A stretch of 10,898 bases of DNA from Alphaproteobacteria bacterium (GTDB lineage: Bacteria; Pseudomonadota; Alphaproteobacteria; RS24), in assembly GCA_028816945.1 (NCBI GenBank), contig JAPPQG010000016.1, positions 1 through 10,898 of the forward strand, read 5' to 3'. The notes beneath the pieces are model-generated. The model did no database searches, had not been told where the DNA came from, and saw nothing but the letters and a program-made list of their open reading frames with translations. Shown here piece by piece: positions 5,094-10,898 of this stretch (the stretch's first letter is position 1; every line of letters starts with the position of its first letter). The translations under genes and the position numbers were made by a program.

Positions 5094-6584
5094 ATGAGTT
5101 TAAGCCTTTATATTATGACTCTTTTCGGGCTAGCCGTTTTTTCTTATTTTTTAGGGCTAAAACGCATTCGCTCAGTGGTAGCACAACAAGTGACCGCGCA
5201 ACAAAGGCTTGTGCCAACTGTGCCAACTGAAACAGGGCAGGCGCCCATTTCGCCAACAGACACAACTGAAACAGGGCATGCGCCCATTTCGCCAACAGAC
5301 ACAAAACAGCATTCTGTCGACCATTTTCATGGGCTGTTTTTGGCTTTATATGTGTTCTTGCCACCTATGCTATTGATTATTATTTGGCAGGCCTGCGCGC
5401 CTTTTGTGACGAATTATTTATTAGAGACGCAACTTGTGACTATATTTGGCACTTTATCACAAGGTGCGCTTAACATTCAAATTGCACAAGTTAAGGCCGT
5501 TTATAATGGATCGCTTGCGGCCCATATGGTGAGTGAGCAGACGACACTTGGCGTTGCCTATTATGCGCGCATACAGCAAACATTCTCGATAATTTTGCCA
5601 GTCATTGCGACTAGTTTTGCGGTGGTGGGGTTTATGTTCGCTTATCGCCGTATTGCGTTGCGCTTTCCTGCCCGTCGGCATATTGAGAAAATTGCCATTT
5701 GGTTTATGATTGCCGCGTCCGTGATTGCCATTTTAGCGACACTTGGCATTATCCTATCTTTGATTTTTGAGACTTTGCGCTTTTTTGGCAAAGTGCCGAT
5801 AAGTGAGTTTTTATTTGGCTTGCATTGGAGTCCGCAAATTGCCATACGCGAAGGACAAGCCGGCGGCGCGGGGGCTTTTGGCGCAATTCCGCTTTTAGTC
5901 GGCACTTTTATGATAACTTTAATTGCTATGTTCGTAGCCGTGCCGATAGGGCTTATGTCGGCTATTTATCTTTCTGAATATGCGACGCAAAATATACGCG
6001 ATTTTGTCAAACCAGCGATTGAAATATTGGCGGGCATTCCAACAGTGGTATATGGTTTTTTCGCCGCCCTATGGGTTGCCCCCTTTATGCGGGATATGGG
6101 GGCTGCATTGGGGCTGACTTTATCGTCAGAATCAGCCCTTGCGGCGGGCATGGTGATGGGTATTATGATTATTCCCATTATTTCTTCTCTATCGGATGAT
6201 GTGATAAATGCTGTGCCACAAAGCCTGCGCGATGGGGCGGCGGCATTGGGGGCAACTAAATCGGAGACTGTCAAACAGGTTATTTTGCCTGCCGCTTTGC
6301 CCGGCATTATGAGTGCTATTTTGCTTGCCATTTCGCGTGCCATTGGTGAGACAATGATTGTTGTTATGGCGGCCGGCGTGGCGGCTAATTTAACGGCTAA
6401 CCCATTTGAAGCGGTCACCACAGTGACCGTGCAAATTGTTGTCCTTTTAACAGGCGACCAAGAATTTGATAGTGCCAAAACATTAGCCGCTTTTGCACTT
6501 GGTCTATTATTATTTTTTATGACATTAGCCCTCAACATTTTAGCCTTACGGATTGTCCGCAAATATAGTGAAAATTATGAGTGA
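5094..6584 (+). CDS. pstC: Phosphate ABC transporter permease PstC
   Basis: This is a 496-residue inner-membrane subunit that forms the phosphate channel with PstA. It is far longer than the roughly 320-residue enterobacterial PstC, because of an extra N-terminal region typical of alphaproteobacterial members. Visible segments are a membrane helix at 3-21, a hydrophilic linker (about 23-78) containing a tandem 13-residue repeat, and membrane helices near 79-99, 163-183 and 200-225. The ABC permease core runs from about 266 to 486. The coupling (EAA) loop is at about 377-405, with the DGAAALGATK stretch followed by LPAALPGI. The start is supported by GAAGGG (5080-5085) eight bases before the ATG. 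The gene starts 16 bases after pstS and its TGA overlaps the likely pstA start by eight bases, indicating translational coupling. Confidence 0.96.
   Translation: MSLSLYIMTLFGLAVFSYFLGLKRIRSVVAQQVTAQQRLVPTVPTETGQAPISPTDTTETGHAPISPTDTKQHSVDHFHGLFLALYVFLPPMLLIIIWQACAPFVTNYLLETQLVTIFGTLSQGALNIQIAQVKAVYNGSLAAHMVSEQTTLGVAYYARIQQTFSIILPVIATSFAVVGFMFAYRRIALRFPARRHIEKIAIWFMIAASVIAILATLGIILSLIFETLRFFGKVPISEFLFGLHWSPQIAIREGQAGGAGAFGAIPLLVGTFMITLIAMFVAVPIGLMSAIYLSEYATQNIRDFVKPAIEILAGIPTVVYGFFAALWVAPFMRDMGAALGLTLSSESALAAGMVMGIMIIPIISSLSDDVINAVPQSLRDGAAALGATKSETVKQVILPAALPGIMSAILLAISRAIGETMIVVMAAGVAANLTANPFEAVTTVTVQIVVLLTGDQEFDSAKTLAAFALGLLLFFMTLALNILALRIVRKYSENYE
5211..5303 (+). repeat. 39-bp x2 (plus 9-bp x2) tandem duplication in the pstC linker
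   Basis: GTGCCAACT occurs twice in a row (5211-5219 and 5220-5228). Overlapping its end, a 39-bp unit at 5226-5264 is repeated at 5265-5303 with a single difference (G to T, changing Gln49 to His62). It encodes two copies of TETG(Q/H)APISPTDT. Only one difference in 39 bp, with synonymous sites also identical, suggests a recent duplication in a linker that tolerates it. Confidence 0.95.
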
Positions 6585-7851
6585 TAGAGAAATGGAAAAA
6601 CCGACCCCCTATATTCGTGCCGATTTATTGCGGCGGCGCTATCGCGCCGAAAAGCGGTTTCGCCTTTATGGTGTGGTGGCGATATTTTTAGCAAGTGCTA
6701 TTTTAATAACCCTATTAGGCGCGATTGCCTTTTCATCCATACCCGCCTTTACGCATACTTATATTGGCCTTGATTTTGACTTACAGGCAGGCGATATGAC
6801 AGAAAATATAGAGGATAATAATTGGCACGCGATATTGCGTAAGGCACTTTATCAACAATTCCCCGAAGTAAAGACAAGGCGCGATAAACGCATGTTAGGC
6901 AAATTATTATCAATAGGGGCTGCTGATAGGCTCGCACATAAATTTGCTGCCAACCCGTCTTTTGTAGGCCAAAAAGTGCAAGTTTATCTGCCTGCGTCAG
7001 ATGATTTTGACCTGTTTATAAAAGGGGCGATTGACCGCACCCTGCCTGAGAGCGACCGCTTATTATCGGATAAGCAAATTGCTTGGATTGATAAATTGCG
7101 CGCCCAAGCGCGCGTCAAACGCCAATTTGCAAGCCATGTATTTTTAGCAGGCGATAGCCGTGAGCCTGAACTCGCAGGCATTAAGGGCGCATTGATTGGC
7201 TCTTTGCTAACTATGTTTGTCACGCTTCTTTTCAGCCTACCGATTGGCATTATGGCAGCTATTTATCTGCAAGAAATCGCCCCCAAAAACCGCTTTACCG
7301 ACTTAATTGAGGTTAATATTAATAATCTAGCCGCTGTGCCATCAATAGTCTTTGGCCTGCTTGGCTTGGCTGTCTTTATCAATTTTTTCCAATTACCGCG
7401 CTCCACACCCTTAGTGGGTGGGTTGGTTTTAGCCCTTATGACTTTGCCTGTTATTATTATTGCCGCCCGCGCCGCTTTGGCTTCTGTGCCACCTTCTATC
7501 CGTGAGGCGGCTTTGGGGGTTGGCGCATCGCGTCTGCAAGTTATTTTGCACCATATTTTGCCCCTTGCTCTGCCGGGCATTTTAACCGGCACAATTATTG
7601 GCATTGCCCGTGCCGCAGGTGAGACAGCGCCGCTTTTAATGGTTGGTATGCTTGCCTTTATTGTCGATAAACCTGCTAATATCACCGATAAGGCAACTGT
7701 TTTGCCAGCACAAATCTACATATGGGCGAATAATCCCGAGCGGGCTTTTGAATCGCTAACCAGTGCGGCGATTATTATTTTATTGGTATTTTTATTATTT
7801 ATGAATGCAACAGCGATTGGTCTTCGCAAACGCTATCAAAAAAGATGGTAG
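6577..7851 (+). CDS. pstA: Phosphate ABC transporter permease PstA
   Basis: This is a 424-residue partner permease of PstC. A basic N-terminus (RRRYRAEKRFRLYG, about 19-32) precedes membrane helix 1 (32-55). A long soluble insert (about 60-195) follows, characteristic of the alphaproteobacterial PstA type (DUF3333-like). The permease core begins near 202, with the coupling loop at about 307-335 (REAALGVGASRL, then LPLALPGI). The start is not certain. ATG 6577 overlaps the pstC stop (ATGAGTGA) and is preferred because it allows coupling. ATG 6592, five codons later, is also possible, and a TTG at 6553 is unlikely. Shine-Dalgarno signals are weak at all of them, which fits translation by ribosomes finishing pstC. 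It ends 32 bases before pstB. Confidence 0.95.
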   Translation: MSDREMEKPTPYIRADLLRRRYRAEKRFRLYGVVAIFLASAILITLLGAIAFSSIPAFTHTYIGLDFDLQAGDMTENIEDNNWHAILRKALYQQFPEVKTRRDKRMLGKLLSIGAADRLAHKFAANPSFVGQKVQVYLPASDDFDLFIKGAIDRTLPESDRLLSDKQIAWIDKLRAQARVKRQFASHVFLAGDSREPELAGIKGALIGSLLTMFVTLLFSLPIGIMAAIYLQEIAPKNRFTDLIEVNINNLAAVPSIVFGLLGLAVFINFFQLPRSTPLVGGLVLALMTLPVIIIAARAALASVPPSIREAALGVGASRLQVILHHILPLALPGILTGTIIGIARAAGETAPLLMVGMLAFIVDKPANITDKATVLPAQIYIWANNPERAFESLTSAAIIILLVFLLFMNATAIGLRKRYQKRW

Positions 7852-7883
7852 CATGGCATAATATATGACGGGATATTTGGCAA

Positions 7884-8693
7884 ATGACTGAAACAGATAA
7901 GACAGTAAAAACACACAAAACACCAGAGGCAGAAGACAGGGTGAAAATAAAAGCGCGCCGTGTGAATGTTTTTTATGGCGCGGCGCAGGCTTTATTCGAT
8001 ATCGATCTCGATATGCGCCTCAATCAAGTAACAGCCCTTATTGGGCCGTCTGGGTGCGGTAAGTCGACCTTTTTGCGTTGCTTGAATCGGATGAATGATG
8101 TAATTGATGGCTGTCGTGTGGAGGGTGATATTTATATGGATAATCAAAATGTTTATGATGAAACATTAGATGTTGTCGAATTGCGGGCGCGCATTGGCAT
8201 GGTATTCCAAAAGCCCAATCCCTTTCCAAAATCCATTTATGATAATGTTGCCTATGGGCCGCGCATTCATGGCATGACGCAAAATAAAGAGCAGTTAGAC
8301 CATATTGTTAAAAAAAGTTTGCGCCGTGCAGGGCTATGGGATGAGGTTAAAGACCGTTTGTCAGATACAGGCTCAGGCCTATCGGGCGGGCAGCAACAGC
8401 GTCTGTGTATTGCGCGCGCCATTGCGGTTAATCCCGAAGTCTTGTTAATGGATGAGCCATGTTCAGCCCTTGACCCTGTGGCGACGGCGGTTATTGAAAA
8501 TTTGATACATGAATTGCGCCAACGTTATACGATTGTCATTGTCACCCATTCTATGCACCAAGCCGCCCGTGTATCGCAGAAAACAGCCTATTTTCACCTT
8601 GGGGAGTTAATTGAATATGGTGATACAAGCGATATATTTACCCGCCCGCAACACGAGCAAACAGAAGCCTATATTTCAGGCAAAATAGGCTAA
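7884..8693 (+). CDS. pstB: Phosphate ABC transporter ATP-binding protein PstB
   Basis: This is a 269-residue cytoplasmic ATPase that powers the Pst importer. All ABC motifs are intact: Walker [10 protein letters not shown] (54-62), Q-loop Gln109 within [12 protein letters not shown], signature LSGGQ (166-170), Walker B VLLMDE ending in catalytic Glu191, D-loop SALD (194-197) and H-loop His222. [15 protein letters not shown] is highly specific for PstB among ABC proteins. The Lys-rich N-terminal 20 residues are a variable tail. ACGGGA (7868-7873) lies ten bases before the ATG. It follows pstA by 32 bases and precedes phoU by 43. Confidence 0.98.
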   Translation: MTETDKTVKTHKTPEAEDRVKIKARRVNVFYGAAQALFDIDLDMRLNQVTALIGPSGCGKSTFLRCLNRMNDVIDGCRVEGDIYMDNQNVYDETLDVVELRARIGMVFQKPNPFPKSIYDNVAYGPRIHGMTQNKEQLDHIVKKSLRRAGLWDEVKDRLSDTGSGLSGGQQQRLCIARAIAVNPEVLLMDEPCSALDPVATAVIENLIHELRQRYTIVIVTHSMHQAARVSQKTAYFHLGELIEYGDTSDIFTRPQHEQTEAYISGKIG

Positions 8694-8700
8694 TTTGTAA

Positions 8701-8732
8701 AAAAAAGGAAATATGTTAGAATGAAAGCATAA
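8701..8732 (+). promoter_or_regulatory. phoU leader: strong RBS serving minicistrons
   Basis: The best ribosome-binding site in the pstB-phoU gap, AAAAAAGGAA (8701-8710), is placed for ATG 8713. That start reads Met-Leu-Glu and then TGA (8722-8724), in the same frame as phoU. ATG 8721 overlaps that stop and reads Met-Lys-Ala-TAA (ends 8732). The phoU ATG at 8737 follows four bases later with only a weak GAAAG before it. The arrangement suggests reinitiation or an upstream start lost to a nonsense change. Confidence 0.45.
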
Positions 8733-8736
8733 TATT

Positions 8737-9441
8737 ATGGAAGATACACAACATATTAGTTCCGCTTTTGATAAAGATCTTGCAGAGTTAAATCGCAAAA
8801 TTGCTAAACTCGGCCAATTAACGCAAAATCAATTTGCGCGGGCTTTGGAAGCCTTATTAAATTATGATTTAACACAGATTGATGAGATTGTTGCCCATGA
8901 TAAGCGGATTGATGAGCTAGAAAGCAAACTCAATGAAGACGCATTGACGCTGATTGCTTTGCGCTCTCCTTTGGCGGCCGATTTGCGCCGTGTTATTGTT
9001 GCGGTGAAAATAGCCACCATGCTTGAACGCATGGGCGATTATGCAAAAAATATTGCCAAACGCATAGAATGGGTTGCCAAAGGCGATGTGGTAGATGTCT
9101 CTAATACAAGTATAAAATCTATGGGTGAAACTGTGCAGCATATGGTGCAGCAGGTTTTAGAGGCTTATATGAATGCAGACGCCGATACAGCTATGCAGGT
9201 TTGGTTGCGTGATGTCGAAGTAGATCAAATGCACAAAACCATATTCCAAGAATTATTACAACTTATGGGCGATAGACCTGAACATGTCACAGCTGGCTCA
9301 CATATGTTGTTTATTACTAAAAACATTGAGCGCATTGGTGATTATGCAACGGGTATTGCCGAACAAATATGTTTTCTTGTCAATGGCTTTATGCCCGAAG
9401 AAACTCGCCCGAAAGCCGATGAGACAGACCATAAGGGATAG
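8737..9441 (+). CDS. phoU: Phosphate transport regulator PhoU
   Basis: This is a 234-residue all-helical cytoplasmic protein that links the Pst transporter to the PhoR/PhoB two-component system and limits phosphate uptake when phosphate is ample. Two PhoU repeats are seen (about 15-110 and 125-212). Each carries the metal-binding signature: ERMGD (97-101) followed by YAKNIAKR, and ERIGD (198-202) followed by YATGIAEQ. Length and spacing are typical. The C-terminal tail (about 219-234) is charged and variable. The chosen ATG has a poor Shine-Dalgarno sequence; upstream in frame there is a TGA, so no longer form is possible without readthrough. It is last in the operon. The usual neighbour phoB is absent, and the gene is followed by a convergent scoAB pair. 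Its stop codon lies in a 20-bp tandem duplication. Confidence 0.97.
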   Translation: MEDTQHISSAFDKDLAELNRKIAKLGQLTQNQFARALEALLNYDLTQIDEIVAHDKRIDELESKLNEDALTLIALRSPLAADLRRVIVAVKIATMLERMGDYAKNIAKRIEWVAKGDVVDVSNTSIKSMGETVQHMVQQVLEAYMNADADTAMQVWLRDVEVDQMHKTIFQELLQLMGDRPEHVTAGSHMLFITKNIERIGDYATGIAEQICFLVNGFMPEETRPKADETDHKG

Positions 9442-9470
9442 TGAAAAATAATAAGGGATAATGAGAAATA
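9431..9470 (+). repeat. 20-bp x2 tandem duplication spanning the phoU stop codon
   Basis: ATAAGGGATAGTGAAAAATA (9431-9450) is followed directly by ATAAGGGATAATGAGAAATA (9451-9470), matching at 18 of 20 positions. The first copy holds the last codons and the TAG stop of phoU; the second is noncoding. Confidence 0.9.
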
Positions 9471-9510
9471 ATGCGCCTAATTTGTCAGCCTTTACAATAG
9501 GTGCGCTAGC

Positions 9511-9576
9511 AAATGAAAAGGGCATGAAAAGGCATGAAAAAGGTATAAAAGGCACGGAAAAAGCATGAAAAAAGCA
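9511..9576. repeat. Phased A-tract array, predicted curved DNA
   Basis: A degenerate unit close to GGCATGAAAA recurs with a period of 10-11 bp (GGCATGAAAA at 9521-9530 and 9531-9540 are identical). The A-tracts are at 9516-9519, 9527-9530, 9537-9541, 9547-9550, 9558-9562 and 9568-9573. Their centres are on average about 10.6 bp apart, close to one helical turn, which is the known requirement for intrinsic curvature. It lies between the converging ends of phoU and scoB, with no clear terminator hairpin beside it. Confidence 0.8.
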
Positions 9577-9593
9577 GGCGTGATTGGCGACTA

Positions 9594-10223
9594 TTAGGGG
9601 GCTATGTTGGCTTGTGTTTTCGCAACCACTTCATCGCGTGTCACATTGGGTGCTAATTCAATAATTTTAACCCCTGCTTTGGTAATATCAAACACGCCTA
9701 AATCAGAAATAATCCTATCGACACAAGCCTTGCCCGTTAGCGGTAGGCTACATGCTTTCAGCAATTTTGGCTCGCCCGCTTTATTTGTATGGTCCATAAT
9801 GACAATCACGCGTTGCACGCCGGCGACTAAATCCATCGCCCCGCCCATGCCTTTAACCATTTTGTCAGGTATCATCCAATTTGCTAAATCACCATTTTCG
9901 GCAACTTCCATTGCCCCTAAAATGGCTAAATCAATATGGCCGCCGCGAATCATGGCAAAACTATCAGCGGAGGAAAAATAAGATGATTCAGGCAAATCTG
10001 TAACCGTCTGCTTGCCTGCATTGATAAGGTCAGGGTCTTCTTCGCCTTCATAGGGGAAAGGCCCCATCGCAAGCATGCCATTTTCCGACTGCAACACAAC
10101 ATTGACGCCATCGGGAATATAATTGGCAATAAGGGTTGGAATGCCAATCCCTAAATTGACATAAAACCCGTCTTCGAGTTCTTGGGCGGCGCGTTTTGCC
10201 ATATCATCTCTTGTCCAAGGCAT
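9594..10223 (-). CDS. scoB: 3-oxoacid CoA-transferase subunit B
   Basis: This is the 209-residue beta subunit of a heterodimeric class I CoA-transferase (succinyl-CoA:acetoacetate type), which moves CoA between succinyl-CoA and acetoacetate in the cytoplasm. The catalytic glutamate is Glu47 in [13 protein letters not shown], equivalent to the active Glu of mammalian SCOT, whose thioester carries CoA during the reaction. Also visible are NLGIGIPT (23-30) and the glycine-rich [12 protein letters not shown] (about 123-134). Length is normal and the frame is intact; two stops (TAA then TAG) follow each other at the end. It lies 27 bases after scoA on the minus strand, so the two are cotranscribed. 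AtoA-type acetate CoA-transferase is the main alternative specificity; the GGAMDLV-type sequence fits SCOT better. Confidence 0.95.
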   Translation of the reverse strand: MPWTRDDMAKRAAQELEDGFYVNLGIGIPTLIANYIPDGVNVVLQSENGMLAMGPFPYEGEEDPDLINAGKQTVTDLPESSYFSSADSFAMIRGGHIDLAILGAMEVAENGDLANWMIPDKMVKGMGGAMDLVAGVQRVIVIMDHTNKAGEPKLLKACSLPLTGKACVDRIISDLGVFDITKAGVKIIELAPNVTRDEVVAKTQANIAP

Positions 10224-10250
10224 GGGATATGCTCACTTTTTTTCTATAAT

Positions 10251-10898
10251 CTAGCTCGTTAGGGCTTTGTCTTTTTTCGGGCGGGTATTGACGAATTCAA
10301 TTTGTTTTTCCTCTGTGGTTTTAATAAGGCGTTGGATAAAAATGCCGGGCGTGTGAATATGGTCGGGATTGAGGGTACCAACAGGGACAATTTCCTCTGC
10401 CTCTGCGATTGTCATTTTGCTTGCGGTTGCTGCCATTGGATTAAAATTGCGGGCTGTTTTGCGATAAATGAGATTGCCTGCTTCATCGGCAATTTCAGCT
10501 TTGACAAGGGCTAAATCACAGAAAATGCCGCGCTCTAAAATATATTCCTGCCCGTCAAATATTTTTATCTCTTTATTTTCGGCAATGATTGTACCAAGCC
10601 CTGTGCGTGTATAAAAGCCGGGAATGCCGGCGCCGCCCGCCCGCATGCGTTCGGCCAATGTGCCTTGTGGGCAAAATTCAACCTCAATCTCGCCCGCCAA
10701 ATAGGCTTGTTCAAATCCCTTATTATTGCCGACATAAGAAGAGAGCATTTTTTTAATGCGCCGATTATCGACCAATCGCCCAATGCCAACCCCGTCAATG
10801 CCCGGATTATTGGAAATCACAGTCAAGCCGCTTACCCCTATTTCATCTAGGGCATAAATCAGGCTGGTTGGTATGCCACAAAGACCAAAGCCGCCAAT
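10251..10898 (-). CDS. scoA: 3-oxoacid CoA-transferase subunit A (5' end outside window)
   Basis: This is the alpha subunit of the same CoA-transferase. The frame stays open to the window edge, giving 215 visible residues, and begins within the conserved GGFGLCGIP motif (visible residues 2-10). By comparison with usual lengths of about 230-240 residues, roughly 20-25 N-terminal residues lie beyond position 10898. A TTG at 10826 is an internal leucine, not the start. Other family stretches are SSYVGNNKGFE, the QGTLAERMRAGGAGIP segment, RKTARNFNP and DPDHIHTPGI-type sequence near the C-terminus (here NPDHIHTPGIF). It is upstream of scoB in the same operon. The promoter is not in the window. Confidence 0.95.
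   Translation of the reverse strand: MGGFGLCGIPTSLIYALDEIGVSGLTVISNNPGIDGVGIGRLVDNRRIKKMLSSYVGNNKGFEQAYLAGEIEVEFCPQGTLAERMRAGGAGIPGFYTRTGLGTIIAENKEIKIFDGQEYILERGIFCDLALVKAEIADEAGNLIYRKTARNFNPMAATASKMTIAEAEEIVPVGTLNPDHIHTPGIFIQRLIKTTEEKQIEFVNTRPKKDKALTS

Noticed and set aside
5966..6562. 198-codon minus-strand open frame opposite pstC
   Set aside because: It is the antisense of the conserved permease core. Its composition (Ala, Ile, Lys rich) is what the reverse of a membrane protein gives, and pstC is certain.
7263..7685. 140-codon minus-strand open frame opposite pstA
   Set aside because: It is a shadow of the conserved permease core of pstA with no family likeness.
7853..7891. Tiny open frames in the pstA-pstB gap (Met-Ala-stop; an eight-codon frame overlapping the pstB start)
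   Set aside because: The short frames lack their own good ribosome-binding site, while the ACGGGA present is suitably placed for pstB. They are expected by chance.
8722..8724. TGA decoded as an amino acid to give a longer PhoU
   Set aside because: TGA ends pstC at its natural length in this window, and there is no selenocysteine-type context. A start at 8737 gives a normal PhoU.
9473..9506. Possible terminator hairpin after phoU (GCGCCTA with TAGGTGCGC)
   Set aside because: The arms pair only with a two-base bulge, the loop is 18 bases, and no T-run follows on the plus strand.

Overview
The window looks like a chromosomal segment of a moderate-to-low GC alphaproteobacterium (GC judged by eye, not computed). 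The evidence is a Pst phosphate uptake operon of alphaproteobacterial type (PstC with a long extra N-terminal region, PstA with the long soluble insert after its first membrane segment), an outer-membrane TonB-dependent receptor (so Gram-negative), and a tRNA-His with A73 and a G1:U72 pair, a derived state known from a clade of Alphaproteobacteria. The genus cannot be told from this sequence.

Layout. Positions 1-73 hold nothing recognisable. A small membrane-anchored or secreted protein of unknown function (74-469, minus) is divergent from a large TonB-dependent receptor (684-3245, plus); they share an AT-rich intergenic region with a perfect 16-bp direct repeat. A 65-residue acidic protein (3319-3516, minus) has a 14-15 bp x4 tandem repeat in its leader. 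tRNA-His(GTG) follows (3674-3750, plus), with a 17-bp x3 repeat starting in its CCA end. The pstS leader carries two strong dyads. The main block is pstS-pstC-pstA-pstB-phoU (3992-9441, plus). Converging on it are scoB and the 5'-truncated scoA (9594-10898, minus), the two subunits of a 3-oxoacid CoA-transferase.

How the genes work together. PstS captures phosphate in the periplasm, PstC and PstA form the membrane channel, PstB hydrolyses ATP, and PhoU links transport to Pho-regulon signalling and restrains uptake. The phoB/phoR two-component genes are not in the window. ScoA/ScoB exchange CoA between succinyl-CoA and acetoacetate for ketone-body or polyhydroxybutyrate carbon use. They are functionally separate from the pst block.

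Unusual points. The genes are ordinary families. The notable signal lies in the weakly constrained sequence: nearly every spacer, a signal peptide, a protein linker and a gene end carries a short tandem duplication, each with a different unit (9 to 39 bp). One, between phoU and scoB, is a run of six A-tracts about 10.6 bp apart, which predicts curved DNA. Other points are the derived tRNA-His acceptor, a near-palindrome in place of a classical direct-repeat Pho box upstream of pstS, and a strong ribosome-binding site before phoU that serves a three-codon minicistron in the phoU frame. I found no CRISPR array, insertion sequence, phage gene or defence system.
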